Of a DNA stretch of 64,000 nucleotides, positions 32,447 through 44,278 are shown piece by piece (the first letter of the stretch is position 1; each line of letters begins with the position of its first letter). Source of the stretch: Ampelocalamus luodianensis (lineage: Eukaryota > Streptophyta > Magnoliopsida > Poales > Poaceae); assembly GCA_036346255.1 (NCBI GenBank), contig CM070622.1:18750751-18814750 (forward strand), in the 5' to 3' direction. A model generated the notes under the pieces. That model was not told the DNA's origin. It did not search any database and was given only the letters and a program-made list of their open reading frames with translations. The translations under genes and the position numbers were made by a program.

Positions 32447-33080
32447 TGCATGGTGCGTAAGTTGAGCGAGCCCCAAGACGGTTGATTTGTGCTGATGTTG
32501 AGCTGCTAGGTACTTCTTCCGGTAGTTGCTAGGTTGCTGAAGTGTGTGCGCGCGCGCCAGTGCAGTGCAGGGTACGTACGGTGTGATTGCGAATTAATGG
32601 TGGTGTAAAAAGATGATGCATGGTGTTTGTGCCTGGTTGTGTAGCTTAATCGTGTTCAATAACTCTTGATTAACCCATGGGGTCGCATGCATGTACCGGG
32701 CATGTAGGAAATGTTTGGATCTACGAGTGAATCTAGACCTCGTTGTTATTGCCCCGAATGATCTTTTCGTTTCTTGTTGTTCTTGTTGCTGTTGACCTAC
32801 TGTTGCTGTTCCTGCGTGCACCTGTGAATCTACTTTCCTTTTCACTACCCTTCGTTTATGAATTCGTTGTAAACGACTTTTACGTCCTTAAGGTTTAGGC
32901 ACCGCCAATCGTGCATGTATATATTGGAAAATTATTGGTTGGTATCATTAGATCGATGCCGCCGTTCCATTTGAAACTTGCATTTCTTTCCCTTTTCTGA
33001 CTCCATGGTTGTTTCTTTGATCAATGAACGAGTGCATATAGTTCTTGAAAAGGAATCTAAATCAACTTTTTATCCATATA
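32447..33080. other. 3' UTR and downstream flank of the 81-codon gene
   Basis: A G/T-rich sequence with no coding region. A GCGCGCGC run occurs near 32550. Likely transcript end somewhere before 32900. Confidence 0.35.
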
Positions 33081-33085
33081 TAATA

Positions 33086-33492
33086 AGGGAATTGCTAAAT
33101 GGTACTCGAGTGTTTTTTTATTTGTGAGTACTCAAGTTTTTTTATTTATGTTTCGAGTGTTTTTTTATTTGTAAGTACTCAAATTTTTTTATTCATGTTA
33201 TGCTTGATGATTTCTCTCCGCAACATACATGAATATGTATGTTTTTTTGTAGTTTTTGTTTTGTTTTTTATAGTTTATTTTGTTCCTCTTTTTTACATAA
33301 AATCACACCATTTTTTTACATAATTTAATTTATGTAAAACTAGTATATAACTTATGTAAAAATTCAGTGTCTAAAAAATAGAGTACTCTCAGATAAAATA
33401 GTACTCAGATGAGGAGGAAAGAGGCAAAGTGATCTCATCCATTGAATCAAGATCTGAGAGTTCAAAATTTGAGTACTATTTAGCAATAAAAC
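33086..33492. mobile_element. MITE-like inverted-repeat element
   Basis: The ends are complementary: ATTGCTAAATGGTACTC at the left and GAGTACTATTTAGCAAT at the right. The middle is T-rich with repeats of GAGTGTTTTTTTATTTGT. No clear target duplication was found, so the superfamily is open. Confidence 0.55.
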
Positions 33493-33689
33493 ACTCAAGT
33501 ACTCCCTAGACACCTCCATATAATAATTGGTACTAGCTGTTGTAAGCTCTCTTTAATTTGCCCAGAGAACACAGAATTAGATTCACGGAGATATGTTCGC
33601 TTTCAGCTAACACCCACTGTTTGCTGGCGGCGATCTTATCCCTTTCCCCTGTGTTCTATTACTAGTCTACTACTGATACATACGTCTAC

Positions 33690-34160
33690 AAGAACGTGCC
33701 TGTCCCACTCGCACGTGTGGGCAGTGGCGGACGCAACGGGGTGCGCGCAGGTGCGTGCGCACCGGCGGCTCTAGCCGTCGCGCCCCTGGAACCCCCTGCT
33801 ATCATCTCCTCCCCGGTCCATCCATGTACGGAGCACCGGCTGTCCTGCTGGCAGTGGCGCGCAAGAAGGAAGGAACTAGGAACTGTGGGATCTGCATCCC
33901 GCCTCCGCCCTCCCCCTCCGGGTCTGGGCCGGTGCCCTCCCGCTCCGCGCTCGGCCTCTGCAGCAGCGGTGACCAGACGATTGTTGGGCCTCCCTGGTGT
34001 CCTTCTCAATGATGGAGCCGTGGTGCCAGTTGCTCGGAGCAGCGGTGGCTCAAATCTGACAATCATAGGGAGCGCAGGCCGCATGGTGTTAGATCTTGCC
34101 ATGACGTCTTCAGCCAAAGCAGCAATGTGGCAGGAAGCATCACCGGTTGCCTGAGCACTG
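33690..34160. other. GC-rich island with open frames on both strands
   Basis: Overlapping frames of about 150-176 codons are open on both strands because of high GC. GCAGTGGCGGACGCA near 33721 resembles the end of some grass hAT elements, but no partner was seen. Not called as a gene. Confidence 0.3.
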
Positions 34161-34490
34161 AGGTCTACATATGTTCTACTTGCATACATCCATGCTAATT
34201 TATATTTTGAAGTCAAGATAAGCGCTATGTGAATGCTTTTGCTATCTTATATATTGCATGTCGGTGTTCGTATACTTCAGCTCGATAGAATGACGGAGCT
34301 AATGAATAGCTTGGAATAATTCTTATCCATGGTAGGCATGGCAAGAAGAATATCCAATGTTGGAGCATTGCAACTCACAATGTGCAGTTCAGATGCATAG
34401 AGCATGACCGAAGATGTACTAAATATCAATTCTGTCCAACAGGAGGTGCTTCCTGATCGTATGAAATGTTACAGGATAAATTCGTTTCAT

Positions 34491-34618
34491 TGATTGCAAC
34501 ATCTTTTTACCTTAGGTCAACCGAGTTGGATTTGTTCATTCAAAGTCTTTGCTTCGAGATACTACGTCAGCCAATTTTCTCATGGGCCTTGAAAACACAA
34601 TTAATCATATGAGTCCTT
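34491..34618. repeat. 125-bp direct repeat, first copy
   Basis: Starts GATTGCAACATCTTTTTACC and contains TTCATTCAAAGTCTTTGCTT. A second copy at 35254-35376 is roughly 85-90% identical by eye. Confidence 0.7.
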
Positions 34619-35253
34619 ATTTATTTTGTCCTGACATTGTTACACATTTTTCTTTTGTTTTGGCCAACAAAAGTTCACTCTTCTCCTATTAATCTGCTGT
34701 CATACAGAACCAAGTTAGATATAGTACATTTGGTTTTAACTATATTTACCTAGATTAGTTCAGTATTTCAATGTTGGTTTTCATAACTTTCCTGCATACA
34801 TTTGTAGCTCCTTATGCACTAAGCTGATTGTCCTAATGATGTGACCTGCTTGTATATATATTTTTAATTGTAATGTGTACAAGTATGAAAGAATTGGTGC
34901 AACCATGAAACTAGCGAGTCTCAAATAAAACTATACCTACAAGTTCCACTGATCGATTAACATGCTGTCTAATATATATGAAAAATCATACGCACATTAG
35001 TATTTTTAGCAGTTTTATTATCTCATGATTACATATTGTGCTTTCAGGATGATGTGGAGACTTTAAAAAGGTATTGCACCAACTAAGTGATTGAATGCTG
35101 CAAAGGAGAGAGGCAACCTTACGCATCACAGGGCATTTTTTTTTTTATCACAAATTAGGCCAATATTGATCTATATGTCTTGAACATTCCCCTTTCCTTT
35201 CTAAACATGTTGTAGTAGTACCCCTAATACTTTGTGCATTATACAATTTCACT

Positions 35254-35376
35254 GATTGCAACATCTTTTTTCCTTACGTCAGCCGAGTTAGATTTGTTCA
35301 TTCAAAGTCTTTGCTTCCTGATACTATGCCAGTCAATTTTCTTATGGGCCTTCAAAAGACAGTGAATCATGTGAGT
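35254..35376. repeat. 125-bp direct repeat, second copy
   Basis: Partner of 34491-34618, 763 bases downstream in the same orientation. Confidence 0.7.
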
Positions 35377-38300
35377 CATTCTTCAGCCGATGATTTCCTT
35401 ATGAGTTATATGTCTTAGTTTAGTAGCACACTGTGTTACTTGGTATCACTGGAAAGTGATATATTTGTTCCAACATATGATGGTAATATGGCTAAAGTTA
35501 TTGAGGGACATCGCAAGTATATATTCCACACGCCTGGACATTGCAAGTATATATTCCACATGCCCGAGACTTGAACATATATGTTTCGCTTTTTTTGCAT
35601 GCATACTTTTGGGATTTCTTTTGGAATTTCCCTGTTTTCAAATTATATCAACATGGATTTTAGAGTTAATGAGTCATGTCTAATAGTTTTTGTGGATCTT
35701 ACGATAGCAAAATGATAAGAACTAGGAGTGTTTCGTGTTATGTCCTGTATGACACTTGGTTTTAGTGTATAGCCAATCTATAGCAATTTCCCGGTGTTAG
35801 TTGTTCTAGATGGTATGTTTCAATTCTGCCATAGATGGCGCTTTTTAGTTCCTCCATATGTCAAATAAAGAATTGATTTTTATTGATTCAATGTGCACTA
35901 CAATGTTTACTCATTGCCATCTATTTTCTGATTTGCAGAACTAAGAAGTGAAAGGCATACTATTTTGCAACTTTTCTTTAGTTCGTCTGGCCAACAGGTT
36001 TGTTATTACAGGGAACAGGTGCAATCTTTTGTCAGAAAGAAAATTTTATTTTCTACTGTGTAATTGGTCAGCCTTTGTGCTTATGATCTCCCACCGTGTT
36101 ACTGAATAGTGCTAATTGCTTCAAGAAGACATATCATGGGTAGATTGATTGAAGACCGATTAGTTTTTTTTTATGAATAACTTGCATGGTGAAATGTTTT
36201 CATAATACACTATTGCCAATGCAGTATTTTTCTTTCATCAGATTCTTATGTGAGTTTTGTTATAACAGATGTGCTAGATTTCAATAGCTTAGGAAAATGG
36301 ATTGTAATAACAATGCTTCATCTTATCTCATATGCTATGAATGGCATGAATCCTAAGTATTACAACATACACTAAATGCTTACTAATCAATTTTTTATTT
36401 CATCTTACAGATCGATGTAGCCCTGTTATGGCCATCAACAACCCACATGGCTTACTTATGGGTCCCTAGATGTTTAGTTGGGATTATCTTCTGTTTTTGT
36501 ATTTTGCAGAAGCCATGGTACGTTGTTCACCTTTTTCTTTTTTGACAAAACCTAATAGGATCTATTTAATGAAACATGTAACATATCTATTCTTATTCTT
36601 TATTTCAAATTGAATTGCATGCCTTTTAGTGTAGAAGTTTACAGATGCCATAAGCATTGTTGTTTCTTATACTTAGGCTTTTGCAGCCTTTTTTCCCCCC
36701 ATACTTCGGCTATAATAGTTGAATTGTTTATTGAAATTCAAGGATGCTCTATGTACACAACTCATAAGGTTTTAGACTATTGTTCAAATATACATAAATT
36801 ACTTACACCTTTCAAGCTCCCATTAGGTTGTTGCTACGTCGGCGAGTTTGATAACATACCATCTATGACCTTTTTGTCAGCAAACCTTATGTGAGGTGAA
36901 GTTGTTGGTTATATGAAGATGATTCGTTGATACATTTGTGAGACTATGTGGTACAACGATGTTGTAGGTTAAAAAGTCGCCTGTATCAACTTTTTTGTTT
37001 TATTTGGAGTTAATATTGTATTATGATTTTATTTAGGTATGGCACTAATGTTGTATTCTGTTTTTATACTATATTGTGTTCTGATTTTATTTGCGTATGT
37101 GTCATGTTGGGGTGTCTGCTTCAGCTCGTTGTGGTCATGTGCATGTGCACTTCATCCAAACGTGAAGAATACCAAAAGGAGATTAATCAAATGTTAGTCT
37201 GACCTGCCCTGCCCTGCAGGCATGACTTACCATAGTTTCCTTTTGTTCTGAGTTGCGAATCTTTTTCTATTGAACTGGCCCATGGTCCCTCCTTGTCACC
37301 TATGTCATGTCTTGCATAATGCTTAATTTATTCAAAAAAAAAAACAGTCGGGCTTTGCAAAACTCTATTGTAGAAACCAGTTTCTGAGTACATACCCAAT
37401 TTCTTCAGTCGCGACAACATAATAATAATTTAGTTCTAACCATTAATTTATTTTATTTTAACTTCTGTTCATATGCCGCGCCTCTCTATATTCCAGATTC
37501 TAAGAGCTTAGGGGGCTGGTATGTCACCAAAAAGTCTTTATCCCAAAGATGATAACAATAAGATTTAGCAGTAGCTCCACATGTATCATCCAGCTTTCTG
37601 AGTATCTCTTTGAACAATGCACCATATTCTCTATTTATGATAGAATTATAGTACAAAGTATTTTTATGGAATTACCTAACTTTGTTTGTTTCCTTCTTTG
37701 TGTATCACGCAGCTTTGTGCATCCTATAGGCTCAGTGGGATTGATTCATGTACTTTAAACGCGGAAGAATAATAAACTTCACTACCAACTCCTGATCTTG
37801 TATATAGCTTATGGCTCTTTCTTCTCCTACTATCCAATTAGTTTTCTCATTTTTGTTTCTTTTGCAAGTGAAAAACTCACACAGGCTTTCCAAACACATG
37901 TTGAGGTGTTCCTCAAGATCACCAAGTCAAATTTGTTATGACTTCCACGTTGCATCGCATCATTCTGCTAGCGTTTATGCCTTTCGGGCAAAGTATTTGA
38001 CTATAAAGTGATAGCAAATCGTTTCACATCGACATCTCATGCTTTATGTTGGATTTCATACGCTGCGCCATTGCTACCTAGTTTATATTTAAAGCTCGTG
38101 AAAAAAATACATTAGTACTTAACACATCTCGTGGTGAACAACATGTTACCGTGTTGGACTTTTTCGTCTTTCTTGTCAGACTCCACATTTTGCAACAATG
38201 CCATGATTGCTAACGATCACTGCAACTAAAAGTAGATTGTCGATAATACCTATTTATGTGTAGGTCATACGTCGTGGTAGCAGGGTTGTTCGTTGAAAGA

Positions 38301-38600
38301 GAAATCGGGGGTGATTGATTTACACCGGCCCGATGTTGATCCAAGTCGTAGACGTTGCCATCGCCTTTCAAGTGAGTTGTTGATAATACCTGTTGTAAGT
38401 AATGAAAATCCAGAGAACTTGGCAGAGAAGAAGAAAGCTAGAAAATCGATATAGAAAGAAAAGGCATAAAACATATAAAATATACATAAAATTACTTCTG
38501 AAAATCAACAGTTCCGCCCGACCGGAGTCGGACTCACAAAGTTCCGGCCGAACGGCTGGTGTTACTAGCGGCGGGGGGCTCCGTCAGGAAGATCCGCTTC

Positions 38601-39236
38601 TCCTCTCGGACGCTTGGATTTGTTTTGCTTCATGTGCAGTACAGTAGTGTATACCATCGGCCGTGTTAGTTGGATAAAAGGTGTACCTTACGGCTTTAGG
38701 CCCAGAATTGTTTGCCGTAAGGCCCAGAGTTCTTTCTACCTTTTAGTTTTGACTTTTGTGTCCGACCGATACCCTTTTCTTTTTTCTTTGAGAAGACATC
38801 CAAGGAGCAATATGGCTCAGAACCTATACAGATTAGGCCACTGCATCCAGGTGTGCTCCCAAACTCGCAGCGCTTTTGGGCCAACTCGTCTGGTTAGGCC
38901 ACGAGGCGTTACGGGGTATTTGGATCGTAAGCCGCTAAATGTCATGTAATGCCTGCCCGCGTTGGATATAACTTTGTTGAACGATTCAAGGCCGGTAAAA
39001 TCAATGTCAAGTCCCGGTTCCTGATAGCGATGCTTCTGTTGAGTAGCGTAAACCGTCATCGCGGTTCGTTCGTGTGCGCAGGGAGCCAACCAAGCATACG
39101 GAAGCAGCGGCCTAAATGAAACTGTTTTGAGGCTTAATTGGTTGAGTGGCTCTTTTCGTATAGTATTTGTAAATTTGGCACCTTGTTCGTATGATTTTTA
39201 TGCGACCGAGCCTCGTACCGACACATGACATCAAAA
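38601..39236. other. Unassigned spacer
   Basis: Frames are short and overlap on both strands. Nothing recognised. Confidence 0.35.
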
Positions 39237-39380
39237 CTGCACGGTGGTCGGCGGACAAAGCTAAAGCCGCACGGTGATCATGCGGTCGAGGGAAAACCGT
39301 ATGGTAGTCGTGCGGATAAGGCTCCACCACACGGTGACTGTGCGGACGGGGCTCTTCCGTATGGTGACTGTGCAGAATTC
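39237..39380 (+). repeat. 30-bp minisatellite, about 4.8 copies
   Basis: Exact 30-base step at 39237, 39267, 39297, 39327 and 39357, built on CCGCACGGTGATCATGCGG. Because 30 is a multiple of three, a + strand frame (39225-39515) reads it as a ten-residue repeat of the type KPHGDHAVEG / PPHGDCADGA. Whether it is expressed is unknown. Confidence 0.8.
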
Positions 39381-39514
39381 ACAGGTATTGCCCTCTTAGC
39401 CTGTCATTTTTTGCAAATACAACAAAAAAGAGCCATTTACGCAAATACGTTCGAGAACCGTGACATTACGGAAAAAAAATTCAAGCGTATGCGACGATGC
39501 GGTCAATCAAAGTA

Positions 39515-39856
39515 GAACTTTTTAATTAATTAACCCTTTTTTAATTTATTTTTATTGTTAATCTCCACAAACTTTATTTTTAATTATCACCTTTTTTATC
39601 ACACCACCACTCGTAATGTGACAAAGTAACATTATCACATCATAGGATAAGTCTGCTAAATAGCATTTTTTATCATGCCACCGGTAGTAACGTGACCAAA
39701 CAACACTGTTACGTCACTAGTGATGGCTTGACAAGAGCTTGATAAGATACGAGCTGGCGTGACAGTATTATTTTGTTACGTCACGTGACTAAAGGGTCGA
39801 AATTAAAAATAAAGTTTGTTAGGGTTAACAATAAAAATAAATTAATAAAAAAATTC
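39515..39856. mobile_element. MULE-derived MITE, 342 bp
   Basis: Bounded by a perfect 9-bp duplication ATCAAAGTA (39506-39514 and 39857-39865). The inverted ends start GAACTTTTTAATT and GAATTTTTTTATTAA and continue through TTTATTTTTATTGTTAA and CAAACTTTATTTTTAAT. The order of motifs, with GTCACGCC-type repeats after the AT-rich end, matches the ends of the 8.3-kb MULE at 4885-13198, so both belong to the same or sister families. It is almost all terminal repeat and carries no gene. Confidence 0.85.
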
Positions 39857-39869
39857 ATCAAAGTACGTA

Positions 39870-40614
39870 ACGGGGAAGGACAATTTATTTTCCACCGGCT
39901 GCGCCTGCATGCAAACCGCGTCACGCCGCGCGACCGCGAGGGGCACGGGCGAAATGGGATAATTTGACGTCCGCGTCAGGGTTCACACGATGCACCGCCG
40001 CGCGGCCCATTACTCGTTGGCGCCCGCGCTTTTTTATTTATTATTTGGATGCGGTTGTTGCGGATGCTTCCGCACCAACTCTTTCGCCGCCCGAGGCGTA
40101 TACTACTCACGCTTCGCCGGTCCGGATAAGGGGCTGTCGCTCGCCGGAATGCCTTTCGCTGATACCCTGCCTTTTTACAATCTTTCTGAACCAAAAAGAT
40201 GTTGGTCTCGTTTTGCTTAGTCGAAGGTAAACTGTGCACTAAGCGCGTGCTCGCTGCAGCTCAGGGAGCTAAGCTTGCACACGTACTGATCTGCATGCCT
40301 TACCCTGAACCTCTTTTTAGACTCTGCCTGACTAAACCTGGAAAGCATTTTCAGTGTGCTTTGTTAGGTCTAACTTCGGGTCAAACGCGAGTTCTTTTGA
40401 AGGACCCGTGCAAGTGAAAAATCAACATCAAAGCAAAACGCCCAAGGTTTTCAAAGCTCGTCATGTATAAGCGTAACGCCTTTTATCTGGCACTCGAGCT
40501 TCGGTCTGGGGTGACTCGAACAAAATGTATTCACAGATGTGATGTCTTTTGAAGTTTCCATTTAGACCCCTCAAAGAGCTCAGCCAAGAAGCGCTACTCT
40601 CACTTTGGGTATGT
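39870..40614. other. Unassigned sequence left of the copia element
   Basis: GC-rich to about 40150, then mixed. Frames exist on both strands, none recognised. Confidence 0.35.
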
Positions 40615-42100
40615 TGTTAATGATACGTCATATAGACAATCATAGAGATGATTTTTCTATATTTATGAACTTTTAAATAATATATTATTTCATCCTTTGA
40701 ATGAAATATCATTTATATTGATTAATAAATATGTGACTTATTCATGAAACTCTCTATTTATGTTTATGATGTTATTCTAAACATCTCTGGTCTTATGTCA
40801 TTATGAGAGACATTTATGATTTATTGATCAACACATGTATTGATCGATGATCATACTTTACTAATTATGGATATAAGATATCAAATCAACAATGTGGACA
40901 TATGCTGGAGAACATAGTATTGGATTGATCCGCCTTGAGACACTACAATAATTGTTACATTCTTAAGTTTCATCAGTTAGTGTCATACATAGTGTATGTG
41001 GGATTCTTAGACTTAGGTCGTTATGGTTTCCTACATGTGTAATAGTTTACATAGAGGTTGTCAAATGCTACACTGTAAATGTGTAGTCATAAAGGTAGCT
41101 TCTGGGTTTACTATAAAACATGTGGAGGAATGTGAGTGATCAAGATGGAATTTGTCCACTCTCATTAACGCGAGAGATATCTCCGGGTCTCTCAATATGG
41201 TTGGATTAATTAAGAAAGTACATGGCTATGCCAAATATGGTTGAGGAGTCAACTACAACTAAGTAATCTACTACAAGGTCGAGTGAAAGATTGCACTATC
41301 ATAGGATGACACGTATCTCGCCTTGAGTTCGATATGGTATAGTGAGGGAAAGGGATTAGCACATGCACTTTATCAAGGTTCGTTTGATATGATCTTTATA
41401 TATATTCAGGAGTTGCTATGTCCTGTTAGGAACTGCTATCGACTTGTCGATCAGAAAGGAATTTCTGGGTCACGGCCGATTACGCGTGAGCCTACATGGT
41501 CACACACTTAATGCGTTGGAACAAACTAGTTCGAATTGGGTCTACCAGAGGCTTCAATCGAACAAACTAGTTCGAATTGGGTCTACCAGAGGCTTCAATC
41601 GAATTATAATTCGTACGTGGTTAAGAGTCGTAATGGATTTCTAACGTAGGGATCCGTTAAGGGCTCTTTATAAGGGGAGGCATGGGGTTTTAGGGGATGA
41701 TGTTGCACCACCTGCCAAAACCCTAGCCATCTCCTCCCCGAAAGCCTTGCCGTGCGCACTGGTGCTAGCACACTAGCGCACGGCGTTCTACCTCTGGACG
41801 TGTGGATACCGTAGAGGCACGCTACGATCGTTGTAGCGCTGATCGAGAATAATCTGCGACGTACGTAAGGAACGTGAGGGGCTGCTAGAGGAGACGATCG
41901 GCAACCAAAGACATTGGATGATCGACTATTTCCACTACATCAATGCGTGAGCACGACTTTGGACCGAGCTGCTCCAACTTTTCTTATGCTGCACTTCGCA
42001 TATAGTGGTAACGATTTATGATTTCTTACTCGCATGGCTTCCTGGTGTACACGATAGAAATTTTTATTGTGCACTAGTGTTGCCTACCCATATCCCAACA
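40615..42100 (+). repeat. 5' LTR of the copia element
   Basis: Begins TGTTAATGATACGTC and ends TATCCCAACA. It aligns with 61456-63205 over its length. A 41-bp tandem duplication at about 41519-41602 (AACAAACTAGTTCGAATTGG twice) is present only in this LTR. Confidence 0.85.
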
Positions 42101-42101
42101 G

Positions 42102-42113
42102 TGGTATTATAGT
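42102..42113 (+). promoter_or_regulatory. Primer-binding site of the copia element
   Basis: TGGTATTATAGT, one base after the LTR end. It resembles the initiator tRNA-Met site TGGTATCAGAGC used by copia elements. Confidence 0.65.
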
Positions 42114-43495
42114 CATCTTGTGTAGTATTTGATCTAGATTGGTTGCATATAGTTGATATGTGGTAGTAGTAGATTGGTTGTATTGTTGTTCTAGTATAGT
42201 AACCTAGATTGATTCATATGGATGGATTGATTTAGGCACTGGTTGATGAGATCAATCGGCTTAGGTGATAGTAGATAGGTTCGTGAGAGGTATGAGTTGA
42301 TAGCACAACATGATTAACTGTGCTTGTTCATCGTTGCATTGCACAATACCCCCACCGAACGGGATTCTGCCATCAGGGTAGACCGCGATGCGCAGCCGCA
42401 TGGAGCAAACATATCAATTTTTGTGGCTTGCTATTCTTTTTAGAAACCTCATGTGTCAATCAATGTGATTGATAAATGGAAAAACATGTTGATCAGATTG
42501 GTTTAAAATTGGGTTAATGTTATTAATTTGATGAATTTTCCGGGCACGATTCCATGAATTAGATTCATGTCTCGAAAAAATAGGCCACCGTGCTATGTAA
42601 TCGTTGACGCGTTATATAGTACTATCTGTTCATATCACCCAATAGAATTTGATTATATGTATAACTCTTTTTGTAGGGATTGATGTGAATAGCATGGTCT
42701 ATTTTGTATATGATGTATGTATGAATTTTTCAGAGCTACGTGTCATGTTGAATTATAGCCATGGGGCTACATATTATTGCATAACAGACTACGTGTCGAC
42801 ATGTGATGCTTGATATTCTTATATGTAATTTATTACTAGTTGTTAGGAGTAATAGCTTAGTAGATGAATATGGTGACCTCAAGCACGATGGCTCGCTGGA
42901 TAGGAAGTGTGGTGATGGAGATTGACTTGTTAAGAGTCATACTATCTCACATATTAATGTGATTATCTGTGAATATTTATCTACTTACTCTTATGCTATT
43001 GTTCATGTTTTTGTCATTAGACACTTTTGACATGATAGAATAGTATCCCTCAAGAAAAAAATAAGTAAAACTTGATTCATTTCCAATCGCTGCACTTATC
43101 ATAGTTTTGATCGTTAATTGGTAGGTATATCAAAATAGGATGACATTAACTATTTTAATAAGATGGGGTGGGAGTTGGACATTCATATGCATATTGTTGA
43201 TTTAACTTAACAAGGCTATCAAAAAGGTTTTGGATCTTGGGGTATAGTGTTGGTAGCTGGTGCATATTGATGTCACCCAACAAACAAAAATCATATGAGA
43301 TATGATTAACAAGGGGTTAGTTACCTACGTCGCTAGCTTTCTAGAAGTGATGTCAAAGCTCACTAGGACTTAGTGAAATGTGGATCTTGAACTCACTATA
43401 TGTAGTTAGAGGAAAACTTTGTTTAAAACATATAGTGGGAGAATCTTTTGTTAAACTATTTAATAGAAGATTTTACATAAACATAGTGCTGAATT
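42114..43495 (+). other. Leader between primer site and gag
   Basis: About 1.4 kb without an open frame of note, AT-rich, corresponding to the untranslated leader of the retrotransposon. Confidence 0.5.
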
Positions 43496-43499
43496 TTTG

Positions 43500-44273
43500 T
43501 ATATACATATTTTTTGTTGTAGATCATGGCACCTAGTACTTCCTCTGGACCCACTTTTAACTTTGCGATCTATTCTTACATAACTTTCTGTTGTAGATCA
43601 TGGCACCTAGCAATATCATATTATAGATGCCTACAATATGATTGTAGGTCTAAAATGTATGTTTCGGGACCAAACAAGGGCAGAGAGGTATAATACCTCT
43701 AAGACATTATTTTCTTGTAGGTTGTCAAAAGGTACCCCAGTCGGTCCTTATGGGATCAAAATTATTGGCCACATTAAGATCTTGGAAAAGTTTGGTTTTC
43801 CCCTTAGCCAAGAGTTGGCAACTGATGTGATTCTCCAATCTCTCTATGCGAGCTTTGAATCAGTCCTCTTGAATTTTCATATGAGTGACATGGAGAAGTC
43901 ATTGACGGAGTTGCATAACATGTTTAAGAGTGCCGAGGAGAGCATCAAAAAGAGCTCTAATCATGTGATGATGGCTCAAAATACTATTAGCTTCAAGAAA
44001 AAGGATAAGTCTTAGGGCAAGAGAAAGGGCACAAGCAAGACTCAAGATGAGATCATGAGTCTAAAGGCCAAACTCAAGAAGCTCAAGCTAGTCCCTAAGC
44101 CTGACATGAATGCTATCATTGTCATGAGACTGCATATTGGAAGAGAAATTGTAAGAAGTACTTGACAGAGCTAAAAAAAAAAAGGAAGTAAGACTTCTAG
44201 CTCAGATATAAATATTATAGAAATTAATCTTGGTATTTTCCCTAGATGTTCTTGGGTATTTAATATCAGGTCG
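43500..44273 (+). pseudogene. copia gag
   Basis: The start MAPSTSSGPTFNF at about 43526 is followed by a stop. A duplicated ATCATGGCACCTAG segment (43525 and 43598) suggests a local rearrangement. The main open part (43638-44015) reads ERYNTSKTLFSCRLSKGTPV, ILEKFGFPLSQELATDVILQ and MSDMEKSLTELHNMF, typical of copia gag. After a stop the frame continues to a damaged knuckle, CYHCHETAYWKRNC, near 44115-44160, where His is replaced by Tyr. The protease region begins near 44250 (CSWVFN) and is cut by the insertion at 44279. Confidence 0.8.
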
Positions 44274-44278
44274 GTTGC

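Larger units (their letters stand above)
34161..38600. other. AT-rich DNA without recognisable genes
   Basis: No convincing exon, LTR or inverted repeat found. Features seen are a 125-bp direct duplication (34491-34618 and 35254-35376) and a 30-bp tandem pair near 35508-35568. It could be an old, unrecognised transposon or intronic DNA. Confidence 0.35.

Noticed and set aside
33690..34216. Long frames on both strands in a GC island
   Set aside because: Both strands are open at once, low-complexity Ala/Pro/Arg composition, no motif, no promoter elements.
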